64,000 nt of DNA from Neoceratodus forsteri (Eukaryota; Chordata; Ceratodontiformes; Ceratodontidae): the NCBI GenBank assembly GCA_016271365.2, contig CM057453.1:1077701001-1077765000 (forward strand), in the 5' to 3' direction. Shown piece by piece: positions 45,948 to 56,366 of this stretch. Below the pieces are notes generated by a model that was not told the DNA's origin, did not search any database, and worked only from the letters and a program-made list of their open reading frames with translations. The number at the start of each line of letters is the position of its first letter. Within the stretch, counting starts at the first letter, position 1. Both the position numbers and the translations under genes were made by a program.

Positions 45948-47063
45948 AGACATAGAAACATAGACTTTGACTGCAGATAAGGACTGCTTGGTCGATCCAT
46001 TCTGCCCATTTCCCTACCTATTGGATAAGCTGAAGATCCTAGTTAACCAACAACCTACTTCCTCTTACCCCTACTAGAATTGTCTTATGTCTGTCCCACA
46101 CATTCTTGAATTCCCCCACTGTTTTTGACCCCACGATCTCCTCAGGAAGGTCATTCCACGTGTCCACCATCCTCTCTGTGAAAAAGAATTCCTCATGTTG
46201 TCCCTGAGCCATCCCCCCTCTATCTTAAAATTGTTCCCCCTTGTTCTTGCACATCTCTTTTTATGAAACATGCTATCCTCTTGGACTTTGTTGATTCCCT
46301 TGAGGTACTTGAAAGTTTCTATCATTTCCCCCCTCTCCCTCCTTTCCTCTAGAGTATATATATTAAGTTCCTTTAGTCTGTCTTCATATGGCTTCTGGTG
46401 CAGACCTTGCACTATTTTAGTTGCCCTCCTCTAGACTGCCTCCATCCTGTCTATGTCCTTGTGGAGATGGGGTCTCCAGAACTGCATGCAGTACTCCAGA
46501 TGGTGTCTCAAAAACTGTCTATATAAATGGAAACAACTTCCTGTTTTCTACTGGTGATGCCTCTCCGTATGCATCCCAGTATCCTCCCAAGCCCTGCTTT
46601 CTGCCTTCTCACATTGCTTGCCTATATTTAGGTCATATGATATGACTACCCCAAGGTCCTTTTCCATTTTTGTTGTTGTTAGTACCTCCCTACCATTGTG
46701 TACTCTTTCCCTGGGTTTTTGTTTCCCAGGTGCATTACTTTGCACATCTTTGCATTGAATCTAAGCTGCCATACTTTTGACTATTCCTCCAACCTTGTCA
46801 AGTCCCTTCTCATCCTTTCCACCTCCCTTGTGTATTAACCCTGTTGGAGATCTTTGTGTCATCTGCAAGGAGGAAAACTTTTCCTTCCAGCCCCTCCACA
46901 GTGTCACCTATAAAGACATTAAAGAGGACTGGTCCCAGTACTGTTCCCTGTGGTACCCCACTAGTAACCCTCCTTTCTTTGGATTGGACTCTGTTTACTT
47001 TTATCCTCTACATCCTGTTGTCCAGCCAATTTTTTAAACAGGCTACCACACTGGAACCCACTC
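45948..47063 (-). mobile_element. CR1 LINE, 5'-truncated, minus strand, nested in element 2
   Basis: The 3' terminus at 45948-45985 carries ACATAGAAACATAGA then GCAGATAAGGACTGCTTGG. The frame 46412-46074 encodes the C-terminal block (DRLKELNIYTLEERRERGEM, then FKYLKGINKVQ). Sequence then runs rightward through the KDLGVVIS block (about 46660) and the [20 protein letters not shown] block (about 46930-46960, in antisense). It stops near 47063 before RT motif A, so it is 5'-truncated. Confidence 0.83.
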
Positions 47064-48364
47064 AGTTAGTAACAAAAGGAGGCAGCTCCAATATCTATCA
47101 TGCACTTAGTTAGTGACTGGCAATTCTCAGCATGCCTGAGATCCTGCACATACCCAGCTTGTTTTGCTTAGTTCCTGCTTTGATCTCTTCAAATTTATGG
47201 ATTCAGATTCACCCAGTGACATTCATAACAGAGACATGATAAGCATCTCTCCTATTACAGTTTGCCTTTGTATTCTACTCCAGCTTTTTGATGTATAATA
47301 CCAGCTGCCTTCATTATGCCATCTCCATTATTTTAATTGCCAGCCATCCATCACACTCCTTTTACACAGGAACCATGAAAAAGATAGACTTCAGCTATAT
47401 TTTCCGCTGCATTCTTCTTCAAGTTATTCATCTGTTCTCTGCTCTGGGATCACCTCTTTGGAATATCTGCATGAAATGGAAGCACTCAACAAGATGAACC
47501 ATCCCTAGTGCAAGAGATTTCCCTGCTCTGGGCTGACAGTATTCTCTTGCCTGTCATGCTACTTCTTTGAGTGTAGCTTATCCTTTGAGCAAGTCATATA
47601 ACCTACCACTCTGACTCAGCAAGTTTTCCTTAGTCATCAGCCTTCTGTACTGTCAAAATGCATGGGTATTCTTCCTCTGATTCCTCTACCTCTTCTGAAT
47701 ACATTAGAATGAAAAGCTCACTTTTGGTAATAGCTCTGATGGTGAAGCCTGACCCAGCTCCACTTCTGCTTCTCTCTCTCTCTCTTTCCCATGAGTTGCC
47801 ATGCTGCGTCACCATTTATCAGGATCCATCCTATACATGGTCTACCACTCTGTTATCATTTTCACTCACTGAACTGGTGTTCCATGTTTCCAAAGACCAT
47901 ATATTACTTTTTCTTGGTGTTACTATGTATCTGCAATTTGGAACTGGCATCATCAATTCTTTTCCTTCTACCCCTCTCTCTGGAAGCCACTGCTTTGGGG
48001 ACATCTTCAGTCTGTGACTTTGTCAGTCATTCAATTAAACAATCGACAGTGCATAACATCCATTGGGCAAGGCTTCATTGCATCCCATTGGAGCTACGTG
48101 AAGGTTGATTTCATCATCTCTAACTTGAATCTCCCACTGGCTTTTTATGTCCCACCAGAAACAGCTGTTTCCATACCTTGATGCTAACCTTGGGATGTCA
48201 TTCACTTATCCATAACAACCTCCTTTGTAACTTCCTCTCCTTGAGTCTCAATCTCATCAGTTCAAAATACAAGAGCATCAGCAAGAGAAGCTTCATGAGG
48301 ATAGTTGCAGTGCCTGTTCCTAAACAACTCATAACAACACTTGGAATATATATTTCTCTGTCCA

Positions 48365-49285
48365 TGCTCTGTGGGAGAGTGGACAAAGCTGAAGGGATAC
48401 AGGACCTACAGGAAGATCTGGAAAAGCTAGAGAGGTGGTCCAGGATCTGGCAGCTTGGCTTCAATGCCAAGAAATGCAAAGTTACGCATATTGGAGACAA
48501 GAATCTTAGGACAGAGTACTACCTGGGTGGAGTCTGAGTATCTGCATCAGAGGAGAAGGACCTGGGCAGGATGATCACTAGTGATCTGAAGCACTCCATG
48601 CAGTGCAAGAAAGCAGCAGCAAAGGTGAACAAGATGCTGGGATGCATATCTAGGGGGATCAGTAGTAGGAGAGAGGAGGTTATACTGCCCTTGTACAGAT
48701 CACTGGTAAGGCTGCTTCTAGAGTATGGAGTTCAATACTGGTGCCCACACCTCCAAAAGGACATTAGCCTGCTGGAGAAGGTCCAGAGGAGGGCTACAAA
48801 GATGATAGCTGGTAAGCAGGGTAAGTCATATGAGGAGAGGTTGAGGGCACTGAACATGTACTCCCTGGAAGACAGGAGACAGAGAGAGGGGGGGCATGAT
48901 TGGGACCTTCAAGTACTTGAAAGGGATAAATAAGGTTGATAAGGAGAGTCTCTTTAAGCTGAGTAGAAACCATAGCATGAGGGGGCACAGTCTTAAGTCT
49001 TGAGGGTGAGAGGTTTAGGAGGGAGGTCAGGAAGCACTTCTTCACAGAGATGGTGGTGGACACTTGGAATGCACTGCCAGAAGAGGTAATCTCATTGAAG
49101 GCAGTGGGCAGCTTTAAGAGAGACTGGGACAGGTATAGGGGAGGGAAAGGGTCATGGGTAGGGAGGATGGGAGGAATGGGGAGAGGGAGCAGGGACAGTA
49201 GCTCAAGCTGTGGACCCTACAACATGAATAGACTTGATAAACCAAATGGCCTTCTTCTACTGGCTTCTTCATATGTTCGTATCTA
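48365..49285 (+). mobile_element. CR1-clade LINE of a second subfamily, 5'-truncated, plus strand
   Basis: RT C-terminal and thumb coding is well preserved: LQEDLEKLERWSRIWQLGFN (48400-48460), NKMLGCISRGISSRREEVIL (about 48629-48690), QYWCPHLQKDISLLEKVQRR (48737-48795), LRALNMYSLEDRR, and TWNALPEEVI (about 49062). Its 3' end (CTTCTTCTACTGGCTTCTTC then ATATGTTCGTATC) differs from the TTCTATG tail of the other copies, marking a second CR1-like lineage. One stop at 48535 and frameshifts near 48890 and 48990. Confidence 0.8.
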
Positions 49286-49289
49286 GTCA

Positions 49290-50110
49290 TGGCTTAGAAG
49301 TTCCTCCAAATACTCATGTTCTTTCATTTTTCTAAGAACAAGCTGATGCTTTATAAGCTCCATCTTAGCCATCTCCAATTGGATGACAGTCTTCTCAAGT
49401 TGTACCATCCTGCCTCCTCAGTTCATTCTTATGCTTCTACTTATAACCTGCTGCCACCATACCTCATTCTTGTGATGGTCAGTAGTAATTATTCAGTCTC
49501 CAAGTCTTCCTTTCTTCATCAAAACTCCTCTCTTTTTGCATTCTTTCATTATTCTCTCCCTCTTGGAATCAAGTAAATTTCATCCAAAACCCTTTATTGA
49601 TTCTGTAATAACAAAGCAGACACCAAAACTCATCAAATATCCTTGTGCTACCTGTAATCATACTTGAAAATGAGCTGATGAGTCATCTCATCCACCTTCC
49701 TGCATATCATTGAGTGGTACTGTATACTACTTCAGCCTATCCTGCTTTAATTCTCTAAGTCACTAGAATCTTTCCTCCTCGACTTCAACCACATTCCAAA
49801 TGAGTTAGTTTCATTTCCTGATTATGAAGAACCCGTTATTCATAAGCTCCCTCAACATCCTTCTCACCAACTTTCCAGGAATCTTCTCCACATCTTCTGA
49901 CTTCTAACAATCATCCAGCAATGACTACCATCTGTTTTGAAGCATCTGAGATCTCTCCTATGACTGTTATCCAAGTTCATCACTTTCTCAAGGCCTTTGT
50001 TTTCCAACTGAAGCAGCATCATTGGCATGCAAAACAACATACTCCCCCTTCACCAAGGCAGAAGATCCAGCATGGAGCATCTACTCTAAATCTTGAACAA
50101 GGAAAATAAT
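49290..50110 (+). other. Internal part of putative element 2, possible recombinase region
   Basis: By position, downstream of the RT-like part and upstream of B1, this would hold the tyrosine recombinase of a Ngaro-type element. The frame 49316-49576 (86 codons) has a plausible protein-like composition. No R-H-R-Y active-site set was recognised, so no function is claimed. Confidence 0.25.
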
Positions 50111-50269
50111 CAGGCATTTAGGGTTATCTCCACTTATTATGCCTAGGGGACAGGCAGGTCAGTAGCCACGGGTCCTTAGAGATTTCCTCCACAGGGGTTT
50201 TTACTCTCCTGCATTCTACTTTCCACATTCTCCGTATGTTGGAGGAAGTTATCTCTTTTTGAGTCTTAT

Positions 50270-50370
50270 ATTCCCTAAAACACTACCAGGCTCCTCTGCT
50301 GAGGGTAGGAATAGAGAAAGGCCAAAGGTAAAGTATACACAAGTACTATATGCTATTAACCAAACATTTA
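50270..50370 (+). repeat. B1 direct repeat of element 2
   Basis: About 100 bases, roughly 70 percent identical by eye to 50541-50638, sharing ATTCCCTAA, ACACT, CTGAGGGT and AGAGAAAGG. Confidence 0.7.
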
Positions 50371-50540
50371 ATGGGAGAGCTGAAGCCTAAGGTTCAATGT
50401 GGGAAATAGCTTCTCCCACATACCATATATAAGTCAGTCTCTCACAGCAACCCATGCTCAGTGTGATTTGTTCCCCACCATCCTCCCCAGCCTCCTCCTC
50501 CTTCTCTGGCACTCTACTCACCCTTGGTGCTGTGCCTTCT

Positions 50541-50638
50541 ATTCCCTAATACACTGCTTGGTTCACCTACTGAGGGTGGGACTAGAGAAAGGTAAAAGTT
50601 TAAGTATAAATAAGCCCTATACTCCAGTCATCAAATAT
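50541..50638 (+). repeat. B2 direct repeat of element 2
   Basis: Second copy of the unit at 50270-50370, separated from it by the 170-bp A2 segment. Confidence 0.7.
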
Positions 50639-50640
50639 TG

Positions 50641-51265
50641 AAACAACTTAGTAATTCAGGATAGGTTAGCTGAAATGCAACATTTGTCTTCAGTGGTGTC
50701 CTGCTTCTACTCATTTCATCAACACGATGGACTGAAGCACTGTGAAGGTAACATGTCTTACTTCGGGTCACAGAATAAGTACCCAAATGTGGTGCAGTTT
50801 GAACCTCTGATCTTATTGTCCTCATGCCTGTGCTCTAACTACTAATTAAACAATGGCTTTAGAAATACAGTGTTCTGATTGGATGGCACCTTCTAGGTGT
50901 TGTAAATCCTAGTATGACCCAAGGGAAAAATGTGCCAGCCAGTCTCATCTGGTGCCCTTCAGAACTGTATTCCTCTGACCCCCAACATCAGAGTCATTTG
51001 CCAGCATCTTGCTTACCGCTAAGCAGATGCCACAAAACAATCTGGCACAGCCCTAAATTTAAAAAAGGAAAAATGGACATCTCATTTGATTTAACCAACC
51101 CTGATGAAGTGGAAGCAATATAAAATTAGATTTTCGGGGGTTGTTCCAGTGATGGACCATTGGACCCACCTTACTTCTCGCTCTTTCTCCAGTCTGCTCC
51201 CATTTGCTCTCGGTCTCTGCTCCATTCCCACTGTGTGTCTTGGCTTTGTTACCCTCTCTCTCTGT
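50641..51265. other. Unassigned spacer
   Basis: No recognised repeat or gene. A tRNA-like stretch may exist near 50755-50835 (the complement of GTGCAGTTTGAACCTCTGATC region has a B-box flavour) but it is too weak to call. Confidence 0.35.
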
Positions 51266-51650
51266 TCCCCATACTGCAGCAGTTCTTTGTACATGCCTCC
51301 AACCATCCTCGTTCACCTGAAAGCATGTTTAAAAACTTGGACAAATGCCGAAGTGAGGAAAGTGTTTTAAATTAGAAAGCAAGGGCTGAAAGTTTTAGAA
51401 ATCAGCACCAAAAAGCTGAACTTCCATACTGGGCATACACATATCCATATGCATGTCCTCTGGGATATGCATGTGCACACACACATGCCCAGTAACACAG
51501 GTCTGCTTTTTGGCATTGATTTCTAAAACTTTTAGCCCTCACTTTCTAATTTGAAACAGTTTCCACACTTCAGTGTTTGTCCTAGTTTTTAAACATGCCT
51601 TCAGGGATGGTTGGACATATATATGGCCTGTTGCAGTGCTCTTGTATGGG
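51266..51650. repeat. Near-perfect long inverted repeat (fold-back), about 385 bp
   Basis: The arms mirror each other around about 51458. Inner match: ATTAGAAAGCAAGGGCTGAA on the left against the complement of TAGCCCTCACTTTCTAAT on the right. Middle match: GCATGTTTAAAAACTTGGAC against the complement of GTCCTAGTTTTTAAACATGC. Outer match: CCAACCATCC against GGATGGTTGG. The centre holds ATATCC...GGGATAT. There is no coding signal. It could be a fold-back MITE or an inverted duplication. Confidence 0.85.
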
Positions 51651-51975
51651 CGGGGATGGGTGGGTTGAGTGAAAAGTCAAATGCAGCCCGTTTCTCTCTA
51701 AAATTTTAAAGTAACAAGGTAAGAACTTGTGCTGTAAAAGCACCGCAAGTATATGTGTGTGGTGAGGGGGGATGTGCATTTACATGAGAGGATGGAGTGT
51801 GGGAAATTACTTCCACCACCAGCTCTGCACAAATGAGAAGCTAGTCAGGACATTTCTAGCAACATAGAACTATTTTCTAGTGGAGCAATAAAATTAATAA
51901 AAATAATTTTAAATACAAAAAAAAAGTGTTTTTCTTTATTTCTTTCTCATCAAAAAAAGGAGGGGACATTGTAAA
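51651..51975. other. Unassigned A/T-rich spacer
   Basis: Short A-runs at 51916-51925 and 51952-51958. Nothing else recognised. Confidence 0.4.
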
Positions 51976-52134
51976 ATCTCAATATCCCACTCTAGAATGT
52001 GGGTTATACTGGGATTTACCCATGCTTGGTCTGTATTTGTCACACAGCCTGTGGCCATATGGCCAAACAACACTCCAGGCATGGGTAAACCCCCAGCATA
52101 ACCTACACCCTGTCGTGGTATATTGCTTATAATT
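51976..52134. mobile_element. Palindromic MITE, copy B
   Basis: The left arm GGGTTATACTGGGATTTACC with CATGC pairs with the right arm (GCATGGGTAAACCCCCAGCATAACC). Outer CAATATCCCAC pairs with GTGGTATATTG. The centre has GCCTGTGGCCATATGGCC, like the GGCC-rich centres of copies A and C. The right border reads CTTATAA. Confidence 0.75.
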
Positions 52135-52223
52135 CACTGCAGCCCAGGATATTGGAAATCTAACTTATCAGCTCAGAACTTCTCAATAGGAATCTTCAGA
52201 TGAGAGAAAGATTTAACATATCA

Positions 52224-53149
52224 GACCAGATTTTCAAAGGTCCCTTAGAATGACGCAAGATGCGTCAAACATCTACCTTGCACCAAGTTCAGGTGCCCCC
52301 AAGACTGTGCACCCTATTTTGCAAAAAAACATGTTCTCTGTGGCAAAGTCCCCCAAAATGATACAAGAGGTCTTCTGTGTCAAACATATGATGCATGTGG
52401 TGAGAATGACACAAGCTGAGAATGAGGCAAAGCTGAGGCAAAAAATATGATGTGTGGAGTGAGATGGAGCAAAAATTATCACAGGTTGATCCAATAATAT
52501 GAAGCAGAGTATAAATGAAGCAAGTTGAGGCAAACACATGAAGTAGGTTGAGTCAGAAAATGAAGCAAATTGAGTCAAAAAATGCAAACATGGAGAAAGT
52601 GACAAAGCTGACTTTAACAATGATGCAAGTTGAGTAAAATAAAATGAAGCAAATTGAGTCAAAATATGATGCACAGAGTAAAAATGATGCAAGATGAGTC
52701 AAAAATTACCATGGGCAAAATGACCAAGACAATGGTATGTAACACCCCTAAAACACAGTCAACTAGTCCTGCAAGGGAATATTGGCTCTATAACCAACTC
52801 CCTATATAATCTACCTTTGCCTTTATATGCTTCAGTGTCAAGATAGACCAGCTCTGGCTGGTCTAACAGCAGCATGCATCTTTGGCACACTGTCAACAGC
52901 TTCCATCTTAGAAAATCCAAAAAAAATAGATGATGCATCATTTTTTTGACGCAAGCCCCATAGCGACATGGCACACCCATTTTTTAAGCAAGTCTGATGC
53001 CAGCCACATTGGCACAGGAAGTGCTGCTTTTGACAAAAGCAGCATTAGAAAATCACAATTTATGTAAATTTTGATGCAGCTTCTAATGGTGTTGTTCTTT
53101 TCTGGCGCATGCATCTTAAATCGTTCTTGGTCCTTTGAAAATCGAGCCC
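52224..53149. mobile_element. Non-autonomous DNA transposon with terminal inverted repeats and an internal minisatellite
   Basis: The ends are inverted copies: GATTTTCAAAGGTCC at 52229-52243 and the complement of GGTCCTTTGAAAATC at 53129-53143, with more mismatched pairing beyond. No transposase coding is present. A degenerate array of about 20-bp units fills 52395-52715. The target duplication could not be fixed. The terminal sequence resembles GGGCTCGATTTTCAAAG-type ends seen on hAT-like elements, but superfamily is uncertain. Confidence 0.6.
52395..52715 (+). repeat. Degenerate minisatellite, unit about 20 bp
   Basis: Repeated variants of AATGAAGCAAATTGAGTCAA, for example near 52558, 52640 and 52684, with spacer variation. 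The unit resembles the subterminal palindrome AATGACGCAAGATGCGTCAA at 52248, suggesting expansion from it. A 139-codon minus frame across the array is a by-product of the repeat. Confidence 0.8.
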
Positions 53150-53204
53150 ATTGTGTCAACACATTTATCTCTTCATGCAGCTGGGTATAAAGATTCCATG
53201 ATGA

Positions 53205-53440
53205 TTCCTGTCCTATGTTGCTACAATATCTTTTTTACTGGGTGACCAGAAATTCACACAGCACTCCAAATGAAGCCTCGCGAACGACTTTTTAAAGTTC
53301 CGAATCATATTACTTTATTGTTATGTTTTGCCTTTTTAACACAGCCAAGCTTTCAGTTTTCCTTACTGTCAACGCACATTTCTGTGACAGCTTCAGCTAC
53401 CATAAAAGAAGAGTGACATGTCTTTATCATGGTCTTTTCT
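53205..53440 (-). mobile_element. Old CR1-like fragment, minus strand
   Basis: TGGGTGACCAGAAATTCACA then CAGCACTCCAAATGAAGCCT matches the antisense CR1 block seen near 46470-46510 (GGGTCTCCAGAACTGCATGC, AGTACTCCAGATGGTGTCTC) at moderate similarity. It is short and diverged. Confidence 0.6.
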
Positions 53441-54650
53441 CATTTGCATTGACATTCATGTTGATGACATCAAAGCTGAATGTTCTCTAGCCTGTTTAAA
53501 TGCCCAGTTTTAGCTAAAAGCTTAACTGTGGGGGGGGGGGGTCCAGTTATATCCTATACTAAAATATCTGAATATATTGTATATTGAGGCCAAGGAGTTT
53601 AAAATACTTTGATACAAGCAATATATAATTTGGACATTTTTGATCACACATCTGAATAATTATTGTTAGAGGTTTGCTGTTGTTCCTGCTTTGGGGTAAA
53701 CAGAGATGCAGACTACTAAACAAGTCATGAAAATGGTATTATAAATCTCTATACTGTAGCTTTGATGCTACTACACCAGCTAACTGCAACTAATTGTAAC
53801 AGCTATGATTTACAGCACATCCAGTTTAAGCACAGGCTGACAGCACACCTTGTTTCACTTCTGAGTAGGAAACCCCTAAGATTTAGGCACAAACTCCTTC
53901 TATGTAAAGGCTGACCACAAGAGTTGTTTTGCCCCTTTGTCAGTTTAAATCTTTTCCTTTCTAGGAAATTATATAGAGAGGCACCTCAAAGCACTTACAA
54001 AGGCATACAGTGCAAGACTTCAAAGACTTAACAGAGAGGGAGCTATGTTGCACTGTAAAAAACAGAATGATCTGAATTAAGTTTGACTTTCTGCTGCAAC
54101 ATATTGTACCAACAACAATATTAAAAACATGCATTACATTTTTTTTGTAGTTTTTGAAAGAAATATGAAGCATAAGCAAGTCACTGAGTTGCGACATTTT
54201 CAACTTTAACTATTCATTGTCTTTGATGTGAAACAGATTGTATAGGAACTTTACCTAGTTGAGATTTATTATAGAATAATTATTGTTAACCCTTAGACAT
54301 TCGTATGGCAGTTCTCTTTTCTCTTTAGCCTAACCATCCTGTATATGTTCTTTTATTTTTGTAACAAGGGTTGCAGAAAATGAGCAATTCAATTGACAGA
54401 GTTGCCCTGCATACCCATAGATTAAGTTAGCATTAATCCACAGTTGTGGGGAGTGACTTTGAAGATCTGCCGCTGGCTCTTCTTGTTTTTGAGTATAGAG
54501 GGAACTGTAGCAGCAGCCATTAAAAATTTTGAGTAAGCGATCATGAGTCCAATATCTGTCCGTAACCTTTGGTGTATGGCAACGTCATGTTCTGTTGCTG
54601 GCAGCACTTCTTTTAGCAAGTGCTGGTAGTAATGACAGTTTCTGTGACAG
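53441..54650. other. Unassigned, possibly unique sequence
   Basis: AT-rich, with a G-run at 53529-53540. Frames reach only 80-90 codons (54203-53961; 54694-54422, minus) without recognised motifs. No repeat of the other families was seen. Confidence 0.4.
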
Positions 54651-54654
54651 TTGA

Positions 54655-54861
54655 ACACTGAGAGCAGCATCCCATAGTTTGGTGGGGGTCCCACCCCTCA
54701 CCAGACAGAGCTGTATCCCCCTGTGTTGTTATGGTAGAGAGATACAGTGACAGGGGCAACAGTACCCATGCTGGAAATCATAGGAAGGTATTTTTCCTAG
54801 CAGTGTGTAATGGAATATGTGGCTACTGATCTCTATTTTGCAGTTGACAGAGATAGAGACC

Positions 54862-54898
<37 letters not shown>

Positions 54899-55558
54899 CC
54901 CCTCTGAGATGTCCCATCCCTAAAGGCAGCTCCCCCATTCCTCTCCCCCCCCCAGTATGTGCTGCACAGAAGTACCGAGACAGTGAGACACAGATCCACT
55001 CAACAGCAGACCTGCAGCTACTGTTAGAGAGACAGACAAAAAGAGATGGTACACTGTCATCCTTCGCCAGAGTAATATGCAACAGACAGACACACGGTGC
55101 TCGCTGCTTGGATTACCAGCACAGGGTCTCATGCTCACCCTGCCTGCTTGCCACAGACTGTGTTTAGTGACAGCAGCATCCTATAGTGTTGCAGGATCCC
55201 CCCGCACTGGACAGAGCTGTATACCTCCTGTGTTATTACGGTAGAGAGTGATTGACAGGGACAACAGCACCCATTCTGGGCATCATAGGAAGGTATCCCT
55301 GCTACAGTACCTGTGTTTAGTGGAATCTGTGGCTGCAGATCTCTGTCTGTCCATACAAAAGGTTATTTTGCAGTTCACAGAGAGAGAGAGAGTGACAGAG
55401 AGAGAGAGAGGGAGAGGGAGAGAGAAACAGTGTCTCCACTGAGATGTTCCATCCCCAAAGGCAGTCCCCCCTCATCCTCTCTCCCCCCATGTGCACTGCA
55501 CAGCAACACCGAAACAGTGAGACACAGATCCACTCAACAGCAGACCTGCAGCTACTGT

Positions 55559-55597
<39 letters not shown>

Positions 55598-55690
55598 TAC
55601 CACTCCCCATCCTTCACCAGAGTAATATGCAGCAGACAAATAGAAGGTGCTCGCTGTTGGATTGCCAGTACAGGGTGTCACTCTCATCCA
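54655..55690. repeat. Tandem duplication, unit about 505 bp, with GA microsatellites
   Basis: Unit 1 (about 54655-55163) and unit 2 (about 55164-55690) share GACAGAGCTGTAT, GTGTTGTTATGGTAGAGAG (GTGTTATTACGGTAGAGAG in unit 2), CATAGGAAGGTAT, GATCCACTCAACAGCAGACC and AGAGTAATATGCA. GA runs lie at 54869-54893, 55379-55428 and 55561-55594. The open frames crossing the units are products of the repeated and GA sequence and are not considered genes. Confidence 0.85.
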
Positions 55691-56360
55691 CTTGCTGTCC
55701 TTGGCATTCTACATATCTTGTAAGTGCTGATGTGCTGTGTTCCTGCATGTCTCTGTCACTTTCTAGGGCTGGCTTGCTGTGTCTGTCTGTGTCGCTCTGT
55801 AGGGCGCCCTGTATGTAGCCATATCGGAGAGATACAGTGAGTGTGGTGCCATGCGGCTTGTCCTGGGGCTCTACAAGTTGTAGTGATTGTCCAACACAGA
55901 TCAGTGACAGCATGGTTGGGTGACAGACTGATCAAAGCAAGTTATAGAGTCAGAGAAACAGAGCAGTGACAGTGAGACAGAGACAGAAATTGAGCTCCTA
56001 CTTTGGGACAAAACACCAGTTGATTTGAAGCTGTAAGGTTTGGTAGCAGTTTGAACACAGTAATTGCACAGTACTGTTAGTTGTGGTAGGAGTTACTCAC
56101 ACTTGTCAGATGTGCTTTGAGGAGCGTCGGTGGGGGTGAGAGGAGTGAGTGCAGTGCTTGTGGCTCCTGCTGTATTAAGCACAAGAAATGTCACATATCA
56201 TGTCAGTGTTGTATGTGTTACATTTCTATGTGCATCACAGCAGTGCTACATGCATTATTTGTTAGGGACTATTTTGCAAGGTGGCGGAATATATGACTTT
56301 TCTTGGTGTTAAACAGAGGGGAAAACCCTTTCTGTAGGGTTTTCCTTCTTCTGCACATAA
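55691..56360. other. Unassigned sequence
   Basis: No gene or recognised repeat. Several short CAGAG/GACAG-rich patches continue the character of the preceding duplication. Confidence 0.4.
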
Positions 56361-56366
56361 CCAATG

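Larger units (their letters stand above)
43271..50640 (+). mobile_element. Putative Ngaro/PAT-type retrotransposon 2, split by two CR1 copies
   Basis: A1 at about 43275-43380 and A2 at 50371-50480 share GGTTCAATG, the TCTCACAGCAACCCATGCTC block and CAGTGTG...TTTGTTC. B1 (50270-50370) and B2 (50541-50638) share ATTCCCTAA, CTGAGGGT and TAGAGAAAGG. The order A1 - internal - B1 A2 B2 repeats that of element 1. Sequence upstream of B1 (about 50165-50210) also resembles the matching place in element 1 (41890-41960: GATTTCCTCC / GGTTTCCTCC). Internal sequence contains a degenerate stretch (about 45340-45440) with LGVILRQLR..LPHERV, reminiscent of the LGxxLDT...LPxxR block of DIRS/Ngaro reverse transcriptases. 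CR1 copies occupy 45948-47063 and 48365-49285. Confidence 0.5.

Noticed and set aside
52273..52692. A 139-codon minus-strand open frame.
   Set aside because: It runs through the 20-bp minisatellite and repeats the same peptide pattern; it is open because of the repeat unit.
52395..52715. A CRISPR-like array, because of regularly spaced short repeats.
   Set aside because: The units are contiguous and degenerate with no unique spacers, and the context is a vertebrate transposon.
54817..55818. Several 82-124 codon frames with long Arg-Glu or Leu-Ser runs.
   Set aside because: The runs are translated GA/CT microsatellites within a tandem duplication.
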